A DNA stretch of 64,000 nt from NVTR01 sp965237505 (GTDB taxonomy: Bacteria; Pseudomonadota; Alphaproteobacteria; Rhodobacterales; Rhodobacteraceae), in NCBI GenBank assembly GCA_965237505.1, contig CBDEFR010000009.1, positions 682,001 to 746,000 of the forward strand, written 5' to 3'. The notes beneath the pieces are model-generated. The model saw only the letters and a list, made by a program, of their open reading frames with translations, was not told the DNA's origin and did not search any database. The position numbers were made by a program, and so were the translations under genes. Positions within the stretch are counted from its first letter, which is position 1. Each line of letters opens with the position of its first letter. Positions 7,813 to 16,173 of this stretch are shown in pieces.

Positions 7813-9492
7813 TTACTCGTCGCCCTTCAGCGCCGCACCCAGAATATCGCCCAGCGAGGCACCGGAATCCGACGACCCATACTGCGCAACGGCTTCCTTT
7901 TCCTCGGCAATCTCACGGGCCTTGATCGACAGGCCCAGCCGCCGCGATTTGGCGTCCACGTTAGTGACCCGCACGTCAACCTTGTCGCCCACGCCAAACC
8001 GGTCCGGGCGTTGCTCGGCGCGATCACGGCTCAGGTCAGAGCGGCGGATAAACGACTTGGTGCCCTCATATTCCACCTCGATGCCGCCGTCTTCGATCGA
8101 GGTGACCGAAACGGTGATGACTGAGCCGCGCTTGACACCGTGAACGGCCTCGGCAAACGCGTCGCTGCCGAGCGCCTTGATGCTTAGCGAAATGCGCTCT
8201 TTGTCGGTGTCCACTTCGGTCACGGCGGCCTTGACCAGGTCGCCCTTGCGATAGGTCTGGAACGCCTCTTCGCCGCGCTGGTCCCAGCTCAGATCGGACA
8301 GATGAACCATGCCGTCGATATCGTTGTCCAGGCCAATGAACAGTCCAAATTCGGTGATGTTCCTGACCTCGCCTTCGACCTGGGTGCCGGCAGGGTGGGT
8401 TTCTGCGAAAACCTCCCACGGATTGCGCATCGTCTGTTTCAGGCCCAGCGACACCCGGCGCTTGGCGGTGTCAATCTCAAGAACCATGATCTCGACTTCT
8501 TGGCTGGTGGAAACGATCTTGCCGGGATGCACGTTTTTCTTGGTCCAGGACATTTCGCTGACGTGCACCAGACCCTCGACACCTGCTTCCAGCTCAACAA
8601 ACGCCCCGTAATCGGTGATGTTGGTGACCCGGCCAGTGTGGGTGCTTTTCAGCGGATACTTGTCGACAACCGCATCCCACGGATCGTCCAGCAACTGCTT
8701 CATACCAAGGCTGATGCGATGGGTTTCCTTGTTGATCTTGATGACCTGCACTTTGATGGTTTCACCGATCGCCAAAATCTCGGACGGGTGGTTGACCCGG
8801 CGCCAGGCCATGTCAGTCACGTGGAGCAATCCGTCAACCCCGCCAAGATCCACGAACGCGCCGTATTCGGTGATGTTCTTGACCACACCGTCAACCGCCT
8901 GACCCTCGGTCAGATTGGCGATGACTTCAGCGCGTTGCTCGGCCCGGCTCTCTTCCAGAATGGCGCGGCGCGACACCACGATATTGCCACGGCGGCGGTC
9001 CATTTTCAAAATCTGGAACGGTTGCTTCAAGCCCATTAACGGGCCGGCGTCGCGCACCGGGCGCACGTCAACCTGGCTGCCCGGCAGGAACGCAACCGCG
9101 CCACCCAGATCGACGGTAAAGCCACCCTTGACCCGGCCGAATATCGCGCCCTCAACGCGTTCTTCGCTCTCGGCGGCCTTTTCCAGACGGTCCCAGGCTT
9201 CTTCCCGGCGCGCCTTGTCGCGGCTGATGCTGGCCTCGCCGCGGGCGTTTTCCACCCGGTCCAAAAACACCTCGACCACATCGCCAACGGCGACTTCAGC
9301 GTCTTCCCCCGGATTTGCGAATTCTTTCAGGTCGACACGGCCCTCCATCTTGTAGCCGACATCGACGATGGCTTGCCCGGCTTCGATTGCGATGACTGTG
9401 CCTTTGACGACAGTCCCCTCGGTGGGCGTGTCAATTTCGAAGCTTTCGTTCAGGAGGGCTTCGAACCCCTCCATCGTTGCGTTAGCGCTCAT
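7813..9492 (-). CDS. rpsA: 30S ribosomal protein S1
   Basis: S1 is the large mRNA-binding protein of the 30S subunit and is needed to start translation on most messages. The 559 residues contain six S1 repeats, visible as recurring G-F/Y-G/A-V/F-D/E-L blocks: KGGFTVDLGG, ITEYGAFVDLGGVDGLLHVTDMAW, ITDYGAFVELEAGVEGLVHVSEMSW and ITEFGLFIGLDNDIDGMVHLSDLSW. The first two repeats are degenerate, as usual. A promoter lies about 160 bases upstream with a hairpin-bearing leader, which fits self-regulation. Confidence 0.97.
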   Translation of the reverse strand: MSANATMEGFEALLNESFEIDTPTEGTVVKGTVIAIEAGQAIVDVGYKMEGRVDLKEFANPGEDAEVAVGDVVEVFLDRVENARGEASISRDKARREEAWDRLEKAAESEERVEGAIFGRVKGGFTVDLGGAVAFLPGSQVDVRPVRDAGPLMGLKQPFQILKMDRRRGNIVVSRRAILEESRAEQRAEVIANLTEGQAVDGVVKNITEYGAFVDLGGVDGLLHVTDMAWRRVNHPSEILAIGETIKVQVIKINKETHRISLGMKQLLDDPWDAVVDKYPLKSTHTGRVTNITDYGAFVELEAGVEGLVHVSEMSWTKKNVHPGKIVSTSQEVEIMVLEIDTAKRRVSLGLKQTMRNPWEVFAETHPAGTQVEGEVRNITEFGLFIGLDNDIDGMVHLSDLSWDQRGEEAFQTYRKGDLVKAAVTEVDTDKERISLSIKALGSDAFAEAVHGVKRGSVITVSVTSIEDGGIEVEYEGTKSFIRRSDLSRDRAEQRPDRFGVGDKVDVRVTNVDAKSRRLGLSIKAREIAEEKEAVAQYGSSDSGASLGDILGAALKGDE

Positions 9493-9593
9493 ATGCGGTT
9501 CGTGTCCTTTTTAGCGTTTTTTCGGACCATGCGGTTGGCTCCGCAGGTCTTTGGGGTTTCAGTTGGTCGCAAGGGCCAGATTACCAACAAGAA

Positions 9594-9679
9594 GGGCCGG
9601 AATTTTCCAGCCCTGCTCGCATTGGCTCTGACGGCCTTTTGACGAAGCGCTCTATAGGGGGTTTGCGTGTGCCTGGCAA
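9594..9679 (-). repeat. rpsA promoter-leader, copy A
   Basis: This block, read on the minus strand, runs from the promoter into the rpsA leader. It is clearly related to 11000-11087. Shared pieces include TTGCCA, AAACC-CCTATA, GTCAAAAGG, CGTCAGA and GCGAGCAGGG followed by a small GC-rich hairpin (GGGCTGGAA/TTCCGGCCC here). The two copies flank the ABM-monooxygenase and LysR genes. Confidence 0.8.
9651..9679 (-). promoter_or_regulatory. Predicted rpsA sigma-70 promoter
   Basis: On the minus strand a -35 box TTGCCA (9679-9674) and a -10 box TATAGA (9656-9651) are separated by 17 bases. Transcription would start near 9645 and give a leader of about 150 bases before rpsA. The same layout recurs at 11087-11059. 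Confidence 0.7.
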
Positions 9680-9703
9680 TAGGCATTCGCGAAGATCCGC
9701 AGC

Positions 9704-9976
9704 CTAACTGACCGCTTCGGTCACCCACAACTGCGATGTACCCGTTACGCTGAGAGCCTTGAACGCTTCGGCCAATTTGGGATGCGATTTGAATGCTTCT
9801 GCCGCCTCGCGGGTTTCAAAGTCGTGCCAGACTGTCACGTCCTGGCTGTTGCCTACGCCAGTGTGAACGCCTTCGCCGACCACGCCGAGTTCCTTAATTA
9901 TGTCAGCGTTTTCCGAGTAGCCGCTAAACCAGTGATCAAAGTCTTCGACATCGTGTCGCACATATAGTCTGAACAT
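9704..9976 (-). CDS. ABM-fold monooxygenase/cyclase-like protein
   Basis: A 90-residue protein with the pattern of dimeric ferredoxin-like (antibiotic biosynthesis monooxygenase) folds: a first strand LYVRHDVEDFDHWF, a WHDFETREAAEAF segment near residue 52 and a final strand TSQLWVTE. An AGGAGG site lies just before the ATG at 9976. It diverges from a LysR-type regulator 90 bases away, the usual arrangement for a regulator and its target. The substrate is unknown. Confidence 0.7.
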   Translation of the reverse strand: MFRLYVRHDVEDFDHWFSGYSENADIIKELGVVGEGVHTGVGNSQDVTVWHDFETREAAEAFKSHPKLAEAFKALSVTGTSQLWVTEAVS

Positions 9977-10065
9977 CTTGGCCTCCTATGAGTGATCCAT
10001 GGCCCGACGCTAGGCACGGCGTTACAGCCTGCCTAGCCTTTCAATTCGCGCACCGCTCTGCAATA

Positions 10066-10992
10066 ATGCAGAGCATGGATATCAGCGACTGGGGCGATCT
10101 GAGGATATTTTTGGCCGTGGTGCGCGGCGGCTCAACCCTTGCGGCGTCAAAGGCGCTTGGAGTGAACCAGACAACCGTCAGCCGCCGCATCGACGCGCTG
10201 GAGCAAAAACTTGGGATGGCGCTTTTCGACCGCGACACGCGCGGATTTCATCCAACTGCCGAAGGCAAGGCGCTTTTGGATAAATCCGAAGCGGTCGAGC
10301 AAGCGGTGTCGTCGTTCGCCAAACATGCCAAGACAATCAGCCGGTCCACGACCGGTGTTATCCGCGTCACCGCAGCGTCGGCGACTTTTGACGTTTTTAT
10401 CGCGCCTTTCATAAACGCCCACCTTGCGCGCGACCCGCATATCCAAATTGATTACGTTTCCAGCGATTGCTTCCTCGACCTCGGAGCAGGCGAGGCCGAC
10501 ATCGCTTTTCGCGCGACATCCCGCATCGACGGCGACCGGCTGATCGTGCGCCGGTTACCTGACTTCAAATGGTCGGTCTATTGCAACCGTGATTATGCGG
10601 ACAACCACGGCGTGCCCGCAAGCGCTGCGGACTTAAGAAACCACAAGGCGATCGTCTTTGGCGGGGAGTTGGAGAACATCATCCCGCAGACATGGTTCGC
10701 TCAGCAGATAGACCCGGTGAAGATTGTCGCCCGGTGCAACAGTTTGACCAACATGCGGGCAGCGATCAGCAACGGCATTGGCGTTGGCGTGTTGGCATGC
10801 GCGTTGGCGCAATTCGATCCGCAATTGGTCCGCTGCATGCCTCCACCGCCGGAAATGTCCGATCCGTTCTGGATCGTTATCGCGCCGGGTGCCTACCGCA
10901 GGCCCGAGGTGCGCAAGTTTGTCAAGCATTCTGCTAAAACGATCCCAGCTAGAATGGCGGAACTACAAGGCCCGGCAGACGATTTTTCTTGA
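10066..10992 (+). CDS. LysR-family transcriptional regulator
   Basis: A 308-residue LysR-type regulator. The winged helix-turn-helix is at residues 5-65 (LRIFLAVVRGGSTLAASKALG, then VNQTTVSRRIDALE). The effector domain follows, with ANIAF-like (EADIAFRATSR) and GIGVGVLAC signatures. The ATG at 10066 or the in-frame ATG at 10075 both keep the DNA-binding domain; upstream codons from 9988 are not needed. Divergence from the ABM-domain gene suggests it controls that gene and itself. Confidence 0.92.
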   Translation: MQSMDISDWGDLRIFLAVVRGGSTLAASKALGVNQTTVSRRIDALEQKLGMALFDRDTRGFHPTAEGKALLDKSEAVEQAVSSFAKHAKTISRSTTGVIRVTAASATFDVFIAPFINAHLARDPHIQIDYVSSDCFLDLGAGEADIAFRATSRIDGDRLIVRRLPDFKWSVYCNRDYADNHGVPASAADLRNHKAIVFGGELENIIPQTWFAQQIDPVKIVARCNSLTNMRAAISNGIGVGVLACALAQFDPQLVRCMPPPPEMSDPFWIVIAPGAYRRPEVRKFVKHSAKTIPARMAELQGPADDFS

Positions 10993-11420
10993 TGTGAAAA
11001 GGCCGGAGATTTCCCGACCCTGCTCGCTTGGATTCTGACGACCCTTTTGACTGGCGCGCGTATAGGTGGTTTGGCGGCGTGTGGCAAGGGCGAAGAACTG
11101 ACCAACGCGCCAGCAGCCCCGCTCGGTAAATTTCTCCGGAATTCAACTCGTGCTTCGCCCTCCCCTAGTGGGAAGCGGCAGTGGCGGGGCGCTTTTCTGC
11201 ACGACGGCGCCACAGATATTTAGCGCCCGGCGGTCGATTGCGTCCAAATTCCTGACTGGTTTTCACTGCACGCCCTGTTAAGCCCCAAAACCGCCAAGCG
11301 AGCCATACGCGAGCCATACTGGTAGTATCATTATGATTCACCGCGTTAGCCATGACTCCACTGTTTTTGGCGAAAATCGCCGCGATTCCGGAGCACCGAA
11401 TCGCCACCGCTCACCTGGGG
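10993..11420. other. Non-coding gap with orphan promoter copy
   Basis: No gene is supported in these 428 bases. The left part holds copy B of the rpsA promoter-leader. The rest shows no family resemblance: a short minus-strand frame at 11165-11407 has no recognisable domain. It probably contains 5' signals left from before the ABM-LysR pair was inserted between cmk and rpsA. Confidence 0.55.
11000..11087 (-). repeat. rpsA promoter-leader, copy B
   Basis: A diverged copy of the block at 9594-9679 in the same orientation. It keeps a -35 box TTGCCA (11087-11082), 17 bases of spacing and a -10 box TATACG (11064-11059). GTCAAAAGG, CGTCAGA and GCGAGCAGGG follow, then a GC hairpin. If active it would transcribe antisense into the end of the LysR gene. 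Confidence 0.75.
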
Positions 11421-12056
11421 TCAATTTGCCCCGAACTTCGCCGCAACCACTTCAACCGCCGCCCGCACCGCGTCTTCGATTGTCATCTCTGACGTATCCA
11501 AAATCACCGCATCGACCGCCTGCCTCATCATAGGCGCCGCCGCGCGCCCGCTGTCGCGCGCATCGCGCACCTTCAAATCGTTCTGAACTTGCTCCAGACT
11601 GATCTCAGTTCCCTTGGCCGTCAGCTCTTCAAACCGCCGCCGCGCCCGAACCCCGTCCGCCGCCGTAACGAACAGTTTCACCTCGGCGTCCGGGCAAATC
11701 ACCGTGCCAATATCGCGCCCATCCAGCACCGCGCCTCCAGATTGGTGGGCGATATCCCTTTGAAATTCCACCAGCAATTCACGCACCATCGCGTTCGCCG
11801 CAACGCCTGATGCGGCCTGCGCAACCTCGGGCGCGCGCAAATCATCGCGCTCCAGATCGTCCGGTGACAGTGATCTTGCCGCCGCCACCGGGTCGATCCC
11901 GTCCAGCGACTTGCGCGCCACTGCCCGGTACAGCAGCCCGGTATCCAGATGCGCAAACCCGAAATGCGCCGCCACAGCCTTGGCAATGGTGCCTTTGCCG
12001 GCCGCCGCCGGGCCGTCTATGGCCACCGTAAATCTGGCAACTCGCGGTTCAGCCAT
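11421..12056 (-). CDS. cmk: Cytidylate kinase
   Basis: Phosphorylates CMP and dCMP with ATP in the cytoplasm, supplying CTP and dCTP. The 211-residue product has the P-loop in VAIDGPAAAGKGTIAK, the HLDTGLLYRA motif and GRDIGTVICPDAEVK. The ATG at 12056 is chosen over the longer frame because family homology begins just after it. The start overlaps the end of the upstream membrane-protein gene by 8 bases, so aroA, that gene and cmk form one operon feeding towards rpsA. Confidence 0.96.
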   Translation of the reverse strand: MAEPRVARFTVAIDGPAAAGKGTIAKAVAAHFGFAHLDTGLLYRAVARKSLDGIDPVAAARSLSPDDLERDDLRAPEVAQAASGVAANAMVRELLVEFQRDIAHQSGGAVLDGRDIGTVICPDAEVKLFVTAADGVRARRRFEELTAKGTEISLEQVQNDLKVRDARDSGRAAAPMMRQAVDAVILDTSEMTIEDAVRAAVEVVAAKFGAN

Positions 12057-12582
12057 TTCGGCGTTTCCACATAACAAACAACCATTTAGCCAAGCCCAGC
12101 AGAAGCAAAACAAACGCCACCGTGGCCAGAATCGACTTCATAACAGTCGCGCTGCTGGCCGCCGCGATGATGTCAGCCGTCACGCTTTCGGGCGGCATTG
12201 CCAGCATCGCCCCGACACGCAAGTTTTCCAGATAATCAAAGATCGCAGTCCCGCTCGGAATTGCCGAAAACACCACACGCGCCGCGTTGCCCGCCCTGGG
12301 AAACGCCCAAAACAATGCGAACACCAAGTTCAGCGCCAGCAGCGCCGGATAGGCCGTGTCCAGCCGGTGCGGAAGCCCGACGTAAAGCGCCCGGCCATCG
12401 TCATTCAACGCCGCAAGGAACGCGCGCGCCTGCGCCTCGGAATAGCCCGCAGGACGCAGATCAAATGCCTGCAATCCGCCTGCCGAGGCGGCGATTTCGG
12501 GCAATGTCCAAAGCGCCATAAACAGGTAAACCATTGTCGTTGCTGCAAAAAGCAGCCCATATGCAAGCCTGCGGCCGGTCAT
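12049..12582 (-). CDS. Uncharacterised membrane protein
   Basis: A 177-residue protein with four likely membrane segments: near residues 8-30 (LLFAATTMVYLFMALW), 80-95 (LLALNLVFALFWAF), 100-115 and 148-170 (ILATVAFVLLLLGLAKWLF). A loop with DYLEN lies near residue 115. I do not recognise the family. It overlaps aroA upstream by 4 bases and cmk downstream by 8 bases, so it is co-translated with them. Confidence 0.8.
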   Translation of the reverse strand: MTGRRLAYGLLFAATTMVYLFMALWTLPEIAASAGGLQAFDLRPAGYSEAQARAFLAALNDDGRALYVGLPHRLDTAYPALLALNLVFALFWAFPRAGNAARVVFSAIPSGTAIFDYLENLRVGAMLAMPPESVTADIIAAASSATVMKSILATVAFVLLLLGLAKWLFVMWKRRNG

Positions 12583-13928
12583 TGGTTTTTGCGCACAATC
12601 TGCGCGCCAAGATCGGTCATCAATGCTTCAAAGGTCGGAAACGACGTCACGATCGGCCCGCCATCATCGATGCTGACCGGCTTTTTCGCAGCCATTCCAA
12701 GGCACATGAACGCCATCGCAATCCGATGGTCCAGATCGGTCGCGCAGGTGCCACCACCGGGCACGCCGGTCGGCCCCAGCCCGTGAACCGTCAGCGTATC
12801 TTCGTCTTCCTCAACAGCCACCCCACACGCCTCCAGCCCGCGCGCCATCGCGTCGATCCGGTCGCTTTCCTTGATGCGCAGCTCCTTGACACCGCGCATC
12901 ACCGTCGTGCCCGATGCATTCGCCGCCACCACCGCCAGGATCGGATATTCGTCAATCATGCTGGCGGCGCGGTGGGCCGACACCACGACGCCAGTCATGT
13001 GTGACGCACGCACCCGCAAATCCGCCACCGGCTCGCCACCTTCGTTGCGTTGATTTTCAAAGGAAATATCGGCACCCATCTCGACAAGCGTCGCATGCAA
13101 TCCGCGGCGCGTCGGGTTCTGGCTGACCCCGGGCACCAGGACGTCGGACCCCTCGACAATCAACGCCGCACAAACCGGAAACGCCGCCGAAGACGGATCG
13201 CGCGGCACCGCAATGCTTTGCGGCACCAGCTCCGGCTGCCCGGTCAGGGTAATGATGCGCGCCTCTGCGCTGTCTTCAATAGAAACCTCCGCTCCAAACC
13301 CGGCCAGCATCCGTTCGGTATGATCGCGCGTCGCGATCTTCTCAGTCACCACCGTCTGCCCCGGCGCATTCAGCCCGGCCAGAAGCACCGCAGATTTCAC
13401 CTGCGCCGAGGGCACCGGAACCTCATAGCGCACCGGCACCGGTTCGTCCGTTCCGACAATGGTGATCGGCAACCGCCCGCCCTCGCGGCCATGAAAACAA
13501 GCGCCAAACAGCGCAATCGGATCGATTATCCGCGCCATCGGGCGCGCCCTGAGCGACGCATCCCCGGTAAAAGTCGCCGATATTCCGGTTGTCGCCATTG
13601 CCCCCATGATCAGCCGAACCCCGGTGCCGGAATTGCCGCAATCAATCACATCCGCAGGCTCGCCAAAGCCGCCAACACCAACGCCATGCACGGCCCATTC
13701 GCCGGGACCAAGCTGGCGAACCTCAGCCCCAAAGGCCCGCATCGCCGCTGCCGTATCCAGAGCATCCTGACCCTCAAGCAAGCCGGTTATATGGGTTTCA
13801 CCAACCGCCAGCGCCCCCAGGATCAACGCGCGATGCGAAATCGACTTGTCACCCGGAACCTCCACCACGCCCCGCAAAGGGCCGCATCGGCGCGATGTCA
13901 TCGGGATCGGGTTCGCCTGCGCAGACAT
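12579..13928 (-). CDS. aroA: EPSP synthase, class II type
   Basis: Transfers enolpyruvate from PEP to shikimate-3-phosphate in the shikimate pathway. The 449-residue product shows the four class II motifs: GDKS in VPGDKSISHRA, SAQVK, RDHTE in ATRDHTERML and the NPTR of QNPTRRG. Late catalytic parts include SMIDEYP and RIKESDR. Class II enzymes are often glyphosate tolerant, but the PEP-site loop here reads NSGTG with Gly, where CP4 has Ala. The ATG at 13928 has a GAAGGA site; homology starts soon after. Confidence 0.96.
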   Translation of the reverse strand: MSAQANPIPMTSRRCGPLRGVVEVPGDKSISHRALILGALAVGETHITGLLEGQDALDTAAAMRAFGAEVRQLGPGEWAVHGVGVGGFGEPADVIDCGNSGTGVRLIMGAMATTGISATFTGDASLRARPMARIIDPIALFGACFHGREGGRLPITIVGTDEPVPVRYEVPVPSAQVKSAVLLAGLNAPGQTVVTEKIATRDHTERMLAGFGAEVSIEDSAEARIITLTGQPELVPQSIAVPRDPSSAAFPVCAALIVEGSDVLVPGVSQNPTRRGLHATLVEMGADISFENQRNEGGEPVADLRVRASHMTGVVVSAHRAASMIDEYPILAVVAANASGTTVMRGVKELRIKESDRIDAMARGLEACGVAVEEDEDTLTVHGLGPTGVPGGGTCATDLDHRIAMAFMCLGMAAKKPVSIDDGGPIVTSFPTFEALMTDLGAQIVRKNQ

Positions 13929-14055
13929 GGAAATTCCTTCATAACATTGCAAGCGCGGTGATAACCCAAGCCCAACGCAAAGGTCCACATGCTCGCTTCC
14001 TTTTTGGCCGGGGCTCCGCCCGTTCGTTCGCTGAGGGCTCCGCCCGTTTGAACCT

Positions 14056-14078
14056 GAAACGATCCCCCGGATCGTTTC
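14056..14078. terminator. Strong hairpin between trmB and aroA
   Basis: Ten-base perfect arms (GAAACGATCC and its complement) enclose a CCC loop. There is no T-run on either strand, so it is a weak candidate for intrinsic termination and may instead protect an mRNA end. Two copies of GGGCTCCGCCC lie beside it, at about 14011 and 14035. Confidence 0.5.
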
Positions 14079-14114
14079 CGAGACGGTCCAAACCCCCCGC
14101 CGGAGGCTCAGACC

Positions 14115-14828
14115 CTAACGCCGTGCAAAGGTCAAATAATACGGCACCCGGCCCGCGCGCAGCGCTTTTTTTTCCCAACGTGTAGCCAGCCAGCCGTCCC
14201 AGGGTTTGCGCCAATCCGCGGCACACTCAGTCAACCACGCAAACCCGTGGCCGGGCACCTGCTCCAGCGTTTGGCGCACGAAATCCGGAATGTCGGTGGC
14301 CACCCTGAACAGTGCGCCTGGTCGCAAGACCCGTGCCAGCGGCTGCAGATATTCCGGCGTTACGAACCTGCGGCGATGATGCCGCAGTTTTGGCCAGGGT
14401 TCGGGGTAAAGCAAAAATGCCCGGTCGACCGAGGCCTTTGGCAGCACGTCAAACAGGTCGCGCACATCGCCCGGATACACCGTGATATTGTGCAAACGCG
14501 CCTGCCGGACTTTGATCAGCAGCATCGCCACGCCATTGATGAAAGGCTCGCACCCGATGATTTCCGTGTCCGGATTCGCCGCCGCCTGATGCACCATATG
14601 TTCGCCGCCGCCAAATCCGATGTCCAGCCAGACTGGCCTGCCATGAAACCGCCTGGCCATATCCAAGGGCACCCGGCCCGGGTTCAGATCCCGGTCAACC
14701 GGCCCTGGTGACAACGCCGCAAGATCGCTGCTGAGACTTTCGCGCTGGCTTTTGCGCAAAGTCTTGCCATGCCGGCGGCCATAATAATTGCGCCAGCGCG
14801 CATCTGACGGCAGAACCCCGTGGGTCAT
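14115..14828 (-). CDS. trmB: tRNA (guanine-N7)-methyltransferase
   Basis: Methylates guanine 46 of tRNA with SAM. The 237-residue protein has the N-terminal RRHGKTLRKSQR region, the SAM loop LDIGFGGGEHMVHQA and the signature FLLYPEPWPKLRHHRRRF. It ends with the conserved TRWEKKALRAGR. It follows metK, the gene for its methyl donor, by about 75 bases, and is last in the miaB-to-trmB gene run. Confidence 0.96.
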   Translation of the reverse strand: MTHGVLPSDARWRNYYGRRHGKTLRKSQRESLSSDLAALSPGPVDRDLNPGRVPLDMARRFHGRPVWLDIGFGGGEHMVHQAAANPDTEIIGCEPFINGVAMLLIKVRQARLHNITVYPGDVRDLFDVLPKASVDRAFLLYPEPWPKLRHHRRRFVTPEYLQPLARVLRPGALFRVATDIPDFVRQTLEQVPGHGFAWLTECAADWRKPWDGWLATRWEKKALRAGRVPYYLTFARR

Positions 14829-14902
14829 GATTGCTGCGCCCAGAACATGATGGACCTTCTCGGACGACAGAGGTTCTGGGTCAAGTCCGGGACGCTGCCG
14901 GA

Positions 14903-16084
14903 TCAGATCGCAGATTTAATTGCTTCAGCCAGATCAGTTTTTTCCCAGCTGAACCCGCCGTCAGCCTGCGGTGGCCGGCCAAAATGACCGTAAGCGGCGG
15001 TGCGCTGGTAGATCGGCCTGTTCAAATTCAGATGCGCACGAATGCCGCGCGGCGTCAGGTCCATGACCCGACCAATTGCCTGTTCAATTGAGGCCGGAGC
15101 CACCTCGCCCGAGCCAAAAGTATCCACGTAGATCGACAACGGCCTGGCCACACCGATGGCATAGGACAGCTGGATCAGGCAGCGGTCCGCCATGCCAGCC
15201 GAGACGATGTTTTTCGCCAGATAGCGCGCAGCGTAAGCCGCAGACCGGTCGACCTTGGTCGGATCCTTGCCCGAAAACGCCCCACCGCCATGCGGGGCTG
15301 CGCCGCCATAGGTGTCCACGATGATCTTGCGCCCGGTCAGCCCGGCGTCACCGTCCGGCCCGCCAATGACAAAGGTTCCGGTCGGGTTCACCCACCACTC
15401 GGTCTTTTCGGTGATCCAGTCCTTGGGCAATACTTCGCGAATGTAAGGCTCTACAATGGCGCGAATATCATCGGATGTCTGGTCTTCGCTGGCGTGCTGC
15501 GTCGACAGCACGATCGACGTGACTTCAACCGGCTTTCCATCCTCATAGCGCAGCGAAAGCTGTGATTTCGCGTCCGGCCTGAGGCTCGGTTCCTGGCCAC
15601 TTTTTCGCGCGTCCGCAAGGCGGCGCAGAATCGCGTGCGCATACAGGATCGGTGCAGGCATCAGCTCGGGTGTTTCGGTCGTGGCGTAGCCAAACATGAT
15701 GCCCTGATCGCCGGCGCCCTCGTCCTTGCTTGCAGACGCATCCACGCCCTGGGCAATATGCGCAGACTGTCCGTGCAGGTAGTTCGACACTTTCAAAGTG
15801 TTCCAATGAAACTTGTCCTGTTCATAGCCGATGTCGCGCACACAGGCGCGCGCGATGGCATCGATCCGCTCCATATGGTCAGCCAGCTTGTCCTTGTCGG
15901 ACAGGCCGACCTCGCCGCCGATCATTATCCGGTTGGTGGTTGCAAATGTTTCGCAGGCGACGCGGGCTTCGGGCTCTTCGGCCAGAAACGCATCCAGCAC
16001 GGCATCTGAAATTCGATCGCAAAGCTTATCGGGGTGCCCCTCGGAAACCGATTCCGAAGTGAAAATATAGTTCTGGCGTGACAT
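14903..16084 (-). CDS. metK: S-adenosylmethionine synthetase
   Basis: Makes SAM from methionine and ATP. The 393-residue product has the N-terminal FTSESVSEGHPDK, the hexapeptide-type GAGDQGIMFGYA and the P-loop-like GGGAFSGKDPTKVDRS. The ATG at 16084 gives the family N-terminus MSRQNYIFTSES; the longer frame to 16177 translates the riboswitch. A SAM/SAH riboswitch overlaps the ribosome site, so SAM probably shuts off translation. Confidence 0.97.
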   Translation of the reverse strand: MSRQNYIFTSESVSEGHPDKLCDRISDAVLDAFLAEEPEARVACETFATTNRIMIGGEVGLSDKDKLADHMERIDAIARACVRDIGYEQDKFHWNTLKVSNYLHGQSAHIAQGVDASASKDEGAGDQGIMFGYATTETPELMPAPILYAHAILRRLADARKSGQEPSLRPDAKSQLSLRYEDGKPVEVTSIVLSTQHASEDQTSDDIRAIVEPYIREVLPKDWITEKTEWWVNPTGTFVIGGPDGDAGLTGRKIIVDTYGGAAPHGGGAFSGKDPTKVDRSAAYAARYLAKNIVSAGMADRCLIQLSYAIGVARPLSIYVDTFGSGEVAPASIEQAIGRVMDLTPRGIRAHLNLNRPIYQRTAAYGHFGRPPQADGGFSWEKTDLAEAIKSAI

Positions 16085-16090
16085 TGAATT

Positions 16091-16134
16091 TGCTCCACTA
16101 CAATTTCCTCGCCACGTCAGGAAGCCGTTGTGAC
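16091..16134 (-). promoter_or_regulatory. SAM/SAH riboswitch upstream of metK
   Basis: On the minus strand this leader reads GTCACAACGGCTTCCTGACG, then a variable linker and TGGAGCA, ending 7 bases before the metK start. That is the core of the SAM/SAH riboswitch family, known mainly from metK leaders of Rhodobacterales. In the family the GGAGC part pairs into the pseudoknot, so ligand binding hides the ribosome site. Confidence 0.9.
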
Positions 16135-16173
16135 GATTGCATTCAGCCGGGGTAACCGCGCATTGGGCGCTGG

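Noticed and set aside
10993..11020. Terminator after the LysR gene (GGCCGGAGATTTCCCGACC)
   Set aside because: The stem is imperfect and lacks a T-run on the plus strand; the same segment is part of the duplicated rpsA leader.
11165..11407. An 80-residue minus-strand frame between LysR and cmk
   Set aside because: No family resemblance, no ribosome site seen, and an odd amino-acid mix. Kept as non-coding.
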